Program-made: the position numbers and the translations under genes | Shown: positions 1-6,928 of the stretch, piece after piece | Layout: each line of letters begins with the position of its first letter | Position numbering within the stretch: position 1 is the stretch's first letter | Notes under the pieces: generated by a model | Database searches by the model: none | Told to the model about the DNA's origin: nothing | Seen by the model: the letters and a program-made list of their open reading frames with translations, nothing else | Virus record (IMG/VR): IMGVR_UViG_3300046460_000148 | Coordinates: 1 to 64,000 of that record | Direction: 5' to 3' (one strand) | Source of the DNA: a virus | Length of the DNA stretch: 64,000 bases

Positions 1-67
1 CTCATCCGCAGATTTTTTTCTCGCCGGCAAAACAACGGCTTTCAACGAGACAGGATTTTTGACCTCT

Positions 68-673
68 ATGGATGCAAAAGCTGCAAAGACGGGCAAAGAC
101 AAGTGGCCGGCCTTCAACATCGAGCGCCGTGCCGTTGCTGACCTGAAGCCCTACGCAAACAATCCCCGCACGCATACCGAAGAACAGATTGCGCAGATTG
201 CCGCAAGCATCCGGGAGTGGGGCTGGACCTCCCCTATCCTGATTGACCCGGCCGGCGGCGTCATTGCCGGGCATGGGCGTTTGCAGGCGGCGAACCTGCT
301 CGGCATCGTAGAGGTGCCGGTCATCATCGCGGACGCCTGGACGGACGCTCAGAAGCGCGCCTATGTGATGGCCGACAATCAGCTCGCTATCAACGCCGGC
401 TGGGACCAAAACCTGCTGGCTATCGAGATCGGCGAGCTTGGCGTCGGCGGCTTCGACATCGACCTTTTGGGCTTTCCGGAGCTGGATTTAGATAGTATCT
501 ATACCCCTAACCTGGAGCCCGGAACCGCCGTTGGGCTAGTAACAGCGGGGGATGTAGACAAGAAGAAAGGTGACCTTGAAAGCAACTTCACCGACATCAG
601 CAAGCAGACGATCATTCCGATTGCTTGCCCGCACTGCGGTGAAACGTTTTCGGTCAACAAGGACACGCTTTGA
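68..673 (+). CDS. ParB/sulfiredoxin-fold protein
   Basis: 201-residue protein whose N-terminal half (about residues 20-110) is a ParB N-domain: the NNPRTHTEEQ box, then IREWGW and the GHGRLQAA box. In phages this domain usually precedes a DNA methyltransferase domain; here the protein ends without one, and separate methyltransferase genes follow with overlapping starts. The C-terminus has a CPHCG zinc-knuckle-like motif. ATG 68 was chosen; an in-frame TTG at 59 lies too close to the AGGA ribosome site. It probably acts on DNA, as a nuclease or targeting factor with its downstream partners; that role is inferred. Confidence 0.85.
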   Translation: MDAKAAKTGKDKWPAFNIERRAVADLKPYANNPRTHTEEQIAQIAASIREWGWTSPILIDPAGGVIAGHGRLQAANLLGIVEVPVIIADAWTDAQKRAYVMADNQLAINAGWDQNLLAIEIGELGVGGFDIDLLGFPELDLDSIYTPNLEPGTAVGLVTAGDVDKKKGDLESNFTDISKQTIIPIACPHCGETFSVNKDTL

Positions 674-1467
674 CATTTGAAGACGTGGCAGCAGCGCTCG
701 AACAGAGCGAATGGATATACGCAAAGACCATGCCGCAGTGCCCACATTGGTACACGCTGCGGAAAAAGTGGTCAGCCCCTGCCCCGTTCGAACCGCTCGT
801 CCAGTTCATCCGCGATCACGGCTACCGGGAAAAATTCGGGAAGACGTGGTTCACGCGGCTGGACGTAAACAATTTCAAGTATTGGACAATGGGGGCACCT
901 TTGCCGGCGACCATCCTGATTAACCGGGCGGAGATCGACCGGCCGGAACCGTATGACGCCATCGCCCCGATTTACGATCGCCTGTGGAACACGCCGGAAG
1001 CAGAGGCGGAGAACCGGGCGGTCATCGAATCGCTCGCCTACACGGATGGTTCCGTTCTCGATGTCGGTTGCGGCAGCGGCCTCCTGCTCGATCTGATCCA
1101 GCCGCGCCGCTACCTGGGTATCGATCCAAGCAGCGCCATGCTGGACCTCCTCAAATGGAAACACCCGCTGGCGGAGACCTTGCATTCCACATTCGAAGCC
1201 TTCTATCCCGGCGCGCGGCGTTTCGATTTGATCGTCGGACTGTTCGCGGCGCCGAGCTACATAGAGCCGGCCGCGCTGGCCCGCATCCCGTCGCTGCTGA
1301 AAACCGGCGGCCGATATTTCCTGATGTTCTATCGGGACGGCTATGAACCGGAGACGCACAAGGCCGCCGGTGTGGAAATCCCGTTCCACGACTGGCGCCG
1401 CGCCGCCAAGGTTCTGCCGGACAGCCAGGTATCGGAGTTCGGCAATTTCATGGTGCTCCGCTCTTGA
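670..1467 (+). CDS. Class I SAM-dependent methyltransferase
   Basis: 265 residues. The C-terminal two thirds are a Rossmann methyltransferase with SAM-binding motif I LDVGCGSGLLLDL (about residues 120-132), a GIDPSSAM acidic loop, and a post-motif resembling UbiE/BioC-type enzymes. The first about 90 residues form an extra domain with a CPHWYTLRKKW segment seen in phage proteins next to ParB genes. Start is TTG, overlapping the ParB stop (TTGA), so translation is probably coupled. Substrate cannot be read from the sequence: small molecule, protein or modified base are all possible. Confidence 0.8.
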   Translation: MTFEDVAAALEQSEWIYAKTMPQCPHWYTLRKKWSAPAPFEPLVQFIRDHGYREKFGKTWFTRLDVNNFKYWTMGAPLPATILINRAEIDRPEPYDAIAPIYDRLWNTPEAEAENRAVIESLAYTDGSVLDVGCGSGLLLDLIQPRRYLGIDPSSAMLDLLKWKHPLAETLHSTFEAFYPGARRFDLIVGLFAAPSYIEPAALARIPSLLKTGGRYFLMFYRDGYEPETHKAAGVEIPFHDWRRAAKVLPDSQVSEFGNFMVLRS

Positions 1468-2099
1468 TCCGCACTTTCGGGCCTCACCGCGTCAAGCACG
1501 GAGACGTGACACGCGGGATAGATGACCTCATGGCCGGCGACCGCGCCGATATCATGTATAGCGACCCGCCGTGGGGCGAAGGCAACATCCGCTATTGGGC
1601 GACCATGAACCGGAAGATGACCGGCGCCGAGGTGCAACCGGCGCCGCTACAGAGCTTCCTGGACGCGATCTTCGGGATAGCCGGCCGCTATGTCTCCGGC
1701 TTCCTGCTAATCGAGTATGGAGAGCGCTGGGCGGCAATGATCCAGCAGCGGGGCAAACAGGCCGGTTTCCAGGAGCACGGAATCATCAAGCTTCGATACC
1801 GCAGCGGCCGGGACCTCCTGCCGCTCGACCTCCACCTCTTCGCCCGGCCCGGCCTCAACTATCCGCCCGGCTACGCCGATGCCGTCGAGGGCTCTTACGG
1901 CTATGACACGCTTCGCCGCGCCGTGCCGCCGCTGGTGTCCGCGATCAAGAAGCAGATGCGGCCGATCATTTTGGACCCTTGCTGTGGCATGGGCTACACG
2001 GCGCAAGCGGCGATCGATAACGGCCTCGCCTTCCGGGGCAACGAGCTGAACGCCAAGCGCCTGGAAAAGACCGTCGCGAGGCTGTCCAAGTGTCAATGA
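1464..2099 (+). CDS. DNA N6-adenine/N4-cytosine methyltransferase
   Basis: 211 residues with catalytic motif IV DPPW (about residues 35-38) near the N-terminus and SAM motif I LDPCCGMG near the C-terminus. That order, IV before I, is the circularly permuted beta-type arrangement of amino-methyltransferases acting on DNA. Start TTG 1464 overlaps the preceding stop. It is small for the family, so the target-recognition region is short. It likely methylates phage DNA against host restriction; sequence specificity cannot be inferred. Confidence 0.8.
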   Translation: MIRTFGPHRVKHGDVTRGIDDLMAGDRADIMYSDPPWGEGNIRYWATMNRKMTGAEVQPAPLQSFLDAIFGIAGRYVSGFLLIEYGERWAAMIQQRGKQAGFQEHGIIKLRYRSGRDLLPLDLHLFARPGLNYPPGYADAVEGSYGYDTLRRAVPPLVSAIKKQMRPIILDPCCGMGYTAQAAIDNGLAFRGNELNAKRLEKTVARLSKCQ

Positions 2100-3220
2100 A
2101 ATTCTATCTGGATGAAAACGTCTTCGACGCCGGCATGGCGCGCATGCGCTGGCTGTTCGATGAGTTCGAGAACATCGTCGTCAATTTCTCCGGCGGCAAG
2201 GATTCGACCGTCTGCCTCAACCTCGCCTTGGCGGTCGCGGAAGAGCGCGGCCGGCTCCCGCTGCCGGTCCTGTTTATCGACCAGGAGGCGGAGTGGCAGA
2301 ACGTCATTGATTATGTCCGCGTCGTCATGTCCGATCCGCGCGTCAAGCCGCTCTGGCTACAAGTGCCGATCAGGATTTTCAATGCCACCTCCACGACCGA
2401 GCCCTGGCTCAACTGCTGGGAGCCCGGCCGGGAATGGGTGCGCGACAAGGAGCCGGACAGCGTCCACGAAAACGTCTTCGGGACCGATCGCTTTTCGGAA
2501 TTGTTCGGCGGCGTCTTCAGGCACTATTTCACGGACGCTCCGGCCATCCATATCGCCGGCGTGCGGGCGGAAGAGAGCCCGGCGCGGATGAAGGGCCTGA
2601 CGTCCTATGAGACCTACAAGGGCGAGACCTGGGGCAAGGTCGAAGACAAGCGGCGCCAGCAGTTCACCATGTATCCGATCTATGACTGGTCCTACACCGA
2701 CGTCTGGAAGGCGATCCACGATCACGGCTGGCCTTATTGCAAACTCTACGACTACATGTATCAGCACGGCGTCCCCGTGACGAACATGCGGGTTTCGAAC
2801 GTCCATCATGAGACCGCCGTCCGTCAGCTCTTTTTCCTACAGGAGATCGAGGGCCAGACCTGGGACCGAATCGCATCCCGGCTTTCCGGCATCAATACGG
2901 CCGGGCAGCTCCAGGAGCAGTTCTTCACCCCCAAGGAGCTGCCGCCGATGTTCAAGGACTGGTACGAATATCGGGACCATCTGCTGGAAAATCTGGTGCC
3001 CGACGAAAAAACGCGCGCCTACTTCCGGCGCACCTTCGCCTCATATGACGCGCGCTACACCGACGAGGTGCAGAAGACGCTCGTCAAAACCGAGATCGGC
3101 TGCATCCTGTCGAACGATTACCACGGCACGAAGCTCTCGGTGTTCGCTGCCGGTCACGGGATGTATAGCAAGAACGCCGGCAAGAAGGGTGGGAGGTTCA
3201 TTGATGGGCTCCGCACATAA
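2096..3220 (+). CDS. ibrA: IbrA-like PAPS-reductase-family PP-loop protein
   Basis: 374 residues. PP-loop SGGKDST at residues 32-38 marks the N-type ATP pyrophosphatase/PAPS reductase superfamily; a long C-terminal part resembles DUF3440 of IbrA-type proteins. ATG 2096 overlaps the upstream stop (ATGA); GTG 2090 is an alternative. It is followed with overlap by an IbrB-like ParB-domain gene, the same pairing as ibrA/ibrB in enterobacterial mobile elements. The molecular activity of IbrA is not established. Adenylation or sulfur transfer on a nucleic acid is an inference from the fold. Confidence 0.8.
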   Translation: MKFYLDENVFDAGMARMRWLFDEFENIVVNFSGGKDSTVCLNLALAVAEERGRLPLPVLFIDQEAEWQNVIDYVRVVMSDPRVKPLWLQVPIRIFNATSTTEPWLNCWEPGREWVRDKEPDSVHENVFGTDRFSELFGGVFRHYFTDAPAIHIAGVRAEESPARMKGLTSYETYKGETWGKVEDKRRQQFTMYPIYDWSYTDVWKAIHDHGWPYCKLYDYMYQHGVPVTNMRVSNVHHETAVRQLFFLQEIEGQTWDRIASRLSGINTAGQLQEQFFTPKELPPMFKDWYEYRDHLLENLVPDEKTRAYFRRTFASYDARYTDEVQKTLVKTEIGCILSNDYHGTKLSVFAAGHGMYSKNAGKKGGRFIDGLRT

Positions 3221-3860
3221 GGACGCAATCCGGGCCACATTTGAGGCGGCCGACGATCCTCTGGCCTTTATCACCGATCTGCGGGAGTTCATTCACGACC
3301 TGTCCCCGCTCAAGAGCCAGCCGGTCGATTATGTGCGCTGGGTGCCGATCGAGAAGGTGACGCCGAACGACTACAATCCCAATTCGGTCGCCAAGGTCGA
3401 AATGAAACTGCTCTACACGTCAATCGCCCACGACGGTTACACCCAGCCGGTCGTGACGATCTATGACGCGGAGCGCGACAAGTATGTGATCGTGGACGGC
3501 TTCCACCGCTACTTCGTTTGCAAGAATAACCCCGACATCCTGGCCCGGAACCAGGGCCGGCTCCCGGTCGTGGTTATCGACAAGCCGGTAAACGATCGCA
3601 TGGCCTCAACCGTCCGGCATAACCGGGCGCGCGGCAAGCACTCGGTTGACGGCATGGCGAGCATGGTTTTTCAAATGCTGGACAACGGATGGGACGAAGC
3701 GGCGATCTGCAACGAATTGGGGATGGAGCCCGAGGAAGTGCTTCGCCTCAAGCATATCACCGGCTTTTCGAAGCTGTTTAGCGACGTGGAATATAAGCGG
3801 GCTTGGACGACGCGCCGGCAGATGCAAATTCGCCGGGCATTCAAGGAAAAGGCCGCATAA
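3204..3860 (+). CDS. ibrB: IbrB-like ParB-domain protein
   Basis: 218 residues; ParB N-domain with VTPNDYNPN, IVDGFHRY and VRHNRARGKH segments (about residues 50-145), followed by an HTH-like region containing WDEAAICNELGMEPEEVLRL. ATG 3204 lies inside the end of the IbrA-like gene after a GGGAGG ribosome site. The IbrA/IbrB pairing is known from E. coli prophage-like elements, where it affects expression of immunoglobulin-binding proteins; what it does in a phage is unknown. Confidence 0.8.
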   Translation: MGSAHKDAIRATFEAADDPLAFITDLREFIHDLSPLKSQPVDYVRWVPIEKVTPNDYNPNSVAKVEMKLLYTSIAHDGYTQPVVTIYDAERDKYVIVDGFHRYFVCKNNPDILARNQGRLPVVVIDKPVNDRMASTVRHNRARGKHSVDGMASMVFQMLDNGWDEAAICNELGMEPEEVLRLKHITGFSKLFSDVEYKRAWTTRRQMQIRRAFKEKAA

Positions 3861-3873
3861 AGATCGTTCGGGA

Positions 3874-3901
3874 GCGCGTTTGCGCGTGAGGCTTCGGCCT
3901 C
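3874..3901. terminator. Hairpins between convergent genes
   Basis: In the 60-bp gap between the converging ibrB-like gene and the 3921 gene there are two adjacent stems, GCGC-GTTT-GCGC (3874-3885) and GAGGC-TTCG-GCCTC (3888-3901, with a stable UUCG tetraloop). There is no long T-tract, so this is a candidate bidirectional terminator only. Confidence 0.45.
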
Positions 3902-3920
3902 CCCGGCGTCCGAATAGGGC

Positions 3921-4088
3921 TTACTTGTTCGGTGATCCGTACTTTTCGCAAATGTCCTTCACACCCGCCACGCTCAGGCATTCGTAGACATTGCGCTCCT
4001 TGTGCAGCTCCACCCAATTGCCCCTGAGCGTAACGACGAAGCCATAGGCGCGGGCGTAGTGATCGGCCCATTTCTGAAAACTGTTCAT
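3921..4088 (-). CDS. Small hypothetical protein, 55 aa
   Basis: Reads MNSFQKWADHYARAYGF at the N-terminus and ends EKYGSPNK. The start codon overlaps the stop of the upstream gene (ATGA), and it is the last gene of the leftward accessory operon before the convergent hairpins. No family is recognised. Amphipathic and Cys-containing, no membrane segment. Confidence 0.6.
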   Translation of the reverse strand: MNSFQKWADHYARAYGFVVTLRGNWVELHKERNVYECLSVAGVKDICEKYGSPNK

Positions 4089-4432
4089 GCCGTTTCCTCC
4101 GGCTCGTTACCAGCATGCGCCCGGCGTGCATCTGCCAGCGACCGGTAACATTCGGTGCGGTCGATCTGATCCGGATCAAGACCGCCGAGCCGGATGGCTA
4201 CCTGCATGATCTGGTTGGGCTCATCGGCATTCAGAAGCAGACCCATCAGGCCGGCGCATTGCTGCGGCTTGTCTCCCGGCGCCGGCTCATCGTCCGAATA
4301 ATCGACGGTCTTGTGGCACTGAAAAGCCGGAGCGGCGAAGATTTCGTCCAGCCGCTCCGGATGCAGTCGAAAGCGCGAGCCGACGCCCTTCTTGAAGGGA
4401 CAGGTCACGCAAGGCGTCTTGAGCTTAAACAT
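4085..4432 (-). CDS. Cysteine-rich hypothetical protein (DUF6283-like)
   Basis: 115 residues. Starts MFKLKTPCVTCPFKKGVGSRF, so an early CxxCPF motif, followed by a conserved-looking FQCHKTVDY and a QQCAGLMG segment. This Cys/His pattern matches small phage and actinobacterial proteins grouped as DUF6283, probably metal binding. Overlaps both neighbours by a few bases within the operon. Function unknown. Confidence 0.7.
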   Translation of the reverse strand: MFKLKTPCVTCPFKKGVGSRFRLHPERLDEIFAAPAFQCHKTVDYSDDEPAPGDKPQQCAGLMGLLLNADEPNQIMQVAIRLGGLDPDQIDRTECYRSLADARRAHAGNEPEETA

Positions 4433-4641
4433 CAGGCGGCGTTCCTCGGCCAGTCTTCCGGGCGGTAGCCGGCATCATAGGCCCGCATCAGGCGGGCGAC
4501 ATGAACCGGGACCTCGCGCGGATTTGATGAGCGCTCAAACTCCGAGACTCGCATGGGGGAGCCGTAATCGAGCACGCGGGCCAGTTCGCCCTGGGTGAGC
4601 CCAAGGCGCTGACGGATGGCTTTGAACTCAGAGCCGGTCAT
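4432..4641 (-). CDS. XRE-type helix-turn-helix protein
   Basis: 69 residues, nearly all one HTH domain: FKAIRQRLGLTQGELARVLD gives the classic XRE helix pair, followed by SPMRVSEFERSS as the next helix. The C-terminal tail YRPEDWPRNAA is short and no dimerisation domain is present. Start codon overlaps the upstream stop. A local transcription regulator is likely; its target is not known. Confidence 0.75.
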   Translation of the reverse strand: MTGSEFKAIRQRLGLTQGELARVLDYGSPMRVSEFERSSNPREVPVHVARLMRAYDAGYRPEDWPRNAA

Positions 4642-4805
4642 CGAATCCCCATTCGTTCCATTTCGCGCTGCACCCTTTCCGCCCGCATCTCGACTTGGCT
4701 CATGGTGTAGGCCCTTCTGTCAGATTGATCCTGCCAGAAAAAGTAAACCGCGATGGCCGTGACGACCAAGGCGCAAAAGCAGATTGTGGCGTGAAAGTAG
4801 TTCAT
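4638..4805 (-). CDS. Small membrane protein, 55 aa
   Basis: Begins MNYFHATICFCALVVTAIAV, a single hydrophobic helix of about 20 residues, then a charged tail rich in Arg/Glu with Met repeats. ATGA overlaps at both ends place it in the accessory operon. Unknown function. Confidence 0.65.
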   Translation of the reverse strand: MNYFHATICFCALVVTAIAVYFFWQDQSDRRAYTMSQVEMRAERVQREMERMGIR

Positions 4806-5056
4806 AGGACCAGCGCCTTTGCGAGATGTTTGAAATAGCCGTTGCAGTCAGCGTTAACGAAGTCCAGCTTGACCAGCATGGCCTTGATTGCCTCCTGTTC
4901 ACTTGCCGGCGCCGCCTTCATTGCGGCAGCGACGACACCAAGCGGGATAAGGTTGAGCCCAGACGGGCCTTCTACTTCGAAAATGCGTTCAGGATCGAGC
5001 CCCTTCTCTTCTACGAAGGTGTCGAGCCATTGAGCGAATCGATAGTCATTCCGCAT
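4802..5056 (-). CDS. Hypothetical protein, 84 aa
   Basis: Starts at MRNDYRFAQWLDTFVEEKGL; a longer open frame upstream is antisense-free but lacks a ribosome site and overlaps the neighbour, so the shorter start is preferred. Ends with FVNADCNGYFKHLAKALVL. Resembles a helical phage protein with no recognisable domain. Confidence 0.65.
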   Translation of the reverse strand: MRNDYRFAQWLDTFVEEKGLDPERIFEVEGPSGLNLIPLGVVAAAMKAAPASEQEAIKAMLVKLDFVNADCNGYFKHLAKALVL

Positions 5057-5261
5057 GGGAGAACACCACGGTTTCGCCTTCGACGGTATATGGCGCGGCG
5101 CCGGAAAGCAGCGCATCGACGGCGGCCTCCGGGACACTCCAACCCATGATGACCTTGCGCAGCGCCGGGCGGTCGGGTTCGTTCCAGTAAAATTGCTTTG
5201 CCCAGGCGACGACGCCAGGAGCATAGACGCCTTCATTGGAGCCGAGACGGTACGTTTTCAT
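5046..5261 (-). CDS. Hypothetical protein, 71 aa
   Basis: Begins MKTYRLGSNEGVYAPGVVAW. Overlaps the downstream gene by 11 bases and the upstream gene by 4 (ATGA). No family recognised; soluble, mixed alpha/beta composition. Confidence 0.6.
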   Translation of the reverse strand: MKTYRLGSNEGVYAPGVVAWAKQFYWNEPDRPALRKVIMGWSVPEAAVDALLSGAAPYTVEGETVVFSHAE

Positions 5262-5440
5262 CGGTCGCCAGCCTCCATCTTGCGCTGCCGGACCATGTCG
5301 GCGGCTTTGAATACCTGAGCCTTGCGCTCGCCGCGCTGGTCCTTCCGCATCGCCACTTGCGGGTCCGCCATCCACCATTCGGCGGAAAGGACGGCGGCTT
5401 CCAGCGCTTCAAGATAGCGCGTCATAACGGTCGTCATCAT
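5258..5440 (-). CDS. Hypothetical protein, 60 aa
   Basis: Short helical, charged protein (MMTTVMTRYLEALEAAVLSA...) with ATGA overlaps to both neighbours, which is the main support for it being translated. Function unknown. Confidence 0.55.
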   Translation of the reverse strand: MMTTVMTRYLEALEAAVLSAEWWMADPQVAMRKDQRGERKAQVFKAADMVRQRKMEAGDR

Positions 5441-5841
5441 TGAACTGTCTCCTTGACGGTCAAGCGCTGCCAGCCACCTTCACCGACCGTAGCGGCCATG
5501 ACGGATTGTTGCAGAGCTGAAAGTGGGATGGTGCACGATAGCGTGTTGCCGTTGCGATCTGAGGGGCCGAGGAACAGAACGTTCCCTGCCAGCGGGTCCG
5601 GATGACCGCCATTGATAAAAACGAAGTGCTGCGGGTCGTTGATCAGGCCCTCATCATCGACCCACGCGGTATTGTCGCCGGGCAGGTGGACGCAGTCAAA
5701 GCAGGTACAACCGATAAGCTCATACATTTTCTGCATGTGGTCGTTGGTCCGGAACGGCAGCGTCACAGGCTCAATGGTCTTGTCGGCGGCGTTCACCAGA
5801 AAGCCGGTGATCGTCCGTTTCGGTTTTTGGGTCTTTGTCAT
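5437..5841 (-). CDS. DUF3846-like protein
   Basis: 134 residues. The pattern MYELIGCTCFDCVHL, AWVDDEGLIND and PLAGNVLFLG follows the DUF3846 layout found in many phage and plasmid accessory regions. First strong ribosome site of the accessory operon lies upstream (GGAGCCCGGACATG context). Function of the family is unknown. Confidence 0.65.
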   Translation of the reverse strand: MTKTQKPKRTITGFLVNAADKTIEPVTLPFRTNDHMQKMYELIGCTCFDCVHLPGDNTAWVDDEGLINDPQHFVFINGGHPDPLAGNVLFLGPSDRNGNTLSCTIPLSALQQSVMAATVGEGGWQRLTVKETVQ

Positions 5842-5852
5842 GTCCGGGCTCC

Positions 5853-5930
5853 TCAGAGGTAAATGTCTTTAAGAAGGAAGCCCAAAGCCAGGGCTACGGC
5901 GATGAGGGCGAAGGGGATAAGCATTTCCAT
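5853..5930 (-). CDS. 25-aa single-pass membrane peptide
   Basis: MEMLIPFALIAVALALGFLL then KDIYL: almost entirely one hydrophobic helix with a short charged end. AAGGAG-like sequence (CAAGGAGTCGGAAA) precedes the start at good spacing. Small membrane peptides are common in phage accessory operons; function cannot be assigned. Confidence 0.5.
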   Translation of the reverse strand: MEMLIPFALIAVALALGFLLKDIYL

Positions 5931-5944
5931 TTTCCGACTCCTTG

Positions 5945-6154
5945 TCAGGCGTAATTGTTAACAATCAAGAACTGGATCAGCTCGGCGCGGGTGCCTTCCC
6001 GGTACTCCCCGCCGAAAGGCCAGATGTAGAAAACCGGGCGGCCCTCGCGGGCAATCTCCCCGATCATCGTGACGGCCACGGCCTCTCGATCGGCCATGTA
6101 TTTCTCTTGAAGCTGTGCGCGGAGACGGGCGGCAGACTTTGCGGCGTTGCTCAT
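5945..6154 (-). CDS. Hypothetical protein, paralogue of 61676-61894
   Basis: 69 residues; charged helical N-terminus, then EYREGTRAELIQFLIVNNYA at the C-terminus. The gene at 61676 ends KYREGTRAELIAFLIRNNYV, so the two are clear paralogues about 8 kb apart if the genome is circular. Unknown function. Confidence 0.65.
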   Translation of the reverse strand: MSNAAKSAARLRAQLQEKYMADREAVAVTMIGEIAREGRPVFYIWPFGGEYREGTRAELIQFLIVNNYA

Positions 6155-6162
6155 GGCGGCGC

Positions 6163-6402
6163 TCACTTCTGACGCCGCATAGCCGCAACTTCGCGGCGCT
6201 GATCGGCCTCCGCCTTGAGTCGCTGCTCTTCCAGCTCCACGTCGATGATGGAGACGGAAGACACATGCACGCCCAGGCCGCACGGGTCGGAATAGTGGCG
6301 GATGTAATTGTCAGCCTCGCGGCTGGCGGCGGACTGTGACGGAAACCTTCCGTCAAGGCTGACGGAAAATCCGTCTGAAAGAGTAGCTTGCAATCGAAAC
6401 AT
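6163..6402 (-). CDS. Hypothetical protein, 79 aa
   Basis: Starts MFRLQATLSDGFSVSLDGRF, then a predicted helical, Arg/Glu-rich C-terminus (LEEQRLKAEADQRREVAAMR). First gene of the leftward accessory run, divergent from the terminase operon. No family recognised. Confidence 0.6.
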   Translation of the reverse strand: MFRLQATLSDGFSVSLDGRFPSQSAASREADNYIRHYSDPCGLGVHVSSVSIIDVELEEQRLKAEADQRREVAAMRRQK

Positions 6403-6474
6403 GGCGCGGCCTCCCCGGTTAAGCCATTGGCAGGACAGGTGAAATTACCTCCGCCTAACCCATAACACTAGCGC

Positions 6475-6495
6475 GCTTGCGTTACTCCCGCAAGC
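6475..6495. promoter_or_regulatory. Inverted repeat in divergent control region
   Basis: GCTTGCG-N7-CGCAAGC, a perfect 7-bp inverted repeat in the 124-bp gap between the leftward accessory operon and the rightward terminase genes. It could be an operator or a hairpin in the 5' leader of the late transcript. The small terminase gene has its own AAGGAAA ribosome site downstream. Confidence 0.4.
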
Positions 6496-6526
6496 TGAAA
6501 ACGTAGGACCAGTAAGGAAATCTGAC

Positions 6527-6928
6527 ATGAAAAGTCCCGGACGCCCGGCGCACAAGCCGACGGATCAGAGCCGGCGCACGGTCGAAGTCTTGGCCGGCAT
6601 GGCAATCCCCAGTGACAGGATTGCCGACGCTCTGGATATCGCCAAGGGAACACTGCGGAAGCACTACCGGCGAGAGCTGGATGTTGGCGCCGCGAAGGTG
6701 GAGGCAAAGCTCGTCGGCGGTCTGCTGGCGATTGCCGGCGGCAAGGATGCCACGGCCCTGAAAGCGATCATGTTCACGCTGCAATCCCGCTTCGGCTGGT
6801 CCGCCTATGTGCCGCGCCCCGTTTCGCCGAGCGATGAGCACCCGCGTCAGCTCGGCAAAAAAGAGATGCAGCAAATCGAGGCCGAGACCGGTCATCATAA
6901 ATCGGAATGGGGCACCTTGCTCCAGTGA
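6527..6928 (+). CDS. terS: Terminase small subunit
   Basis: 133 residues with an N-terminal HTH (ASDRIADAL-type: IPSDRIADALDIAKGTLRKHY, split over two helices) that would recognise the packaging site, and a C-terminal segment with SRFGWSAY typical of HK97-like small terminases. Overlaps the large-subunit start by 22 bases. Role: bind cos/pac DNA and recruit the large subunit. Confidence 0.8.
   Translation: MKSPGRPAHKPTDQSRRTVEVLAGMAIPSDRIADALDIAKGTLRKHYRRELDVGAAKVEAKLVGGLLAIAGGKDATALKAIMFTLQSRFGWSAYVPRPVSPSDEHPRQLGKKEMQQIEAETGHHKSEWGTLLQ

Noticed and set aside
2096-3860. Dnd phosphorothioation system
   Set aside because: A PP-loop protein is present but no cysteine desulfurase, DndD-type ATPase or DndE-like gene is seen.
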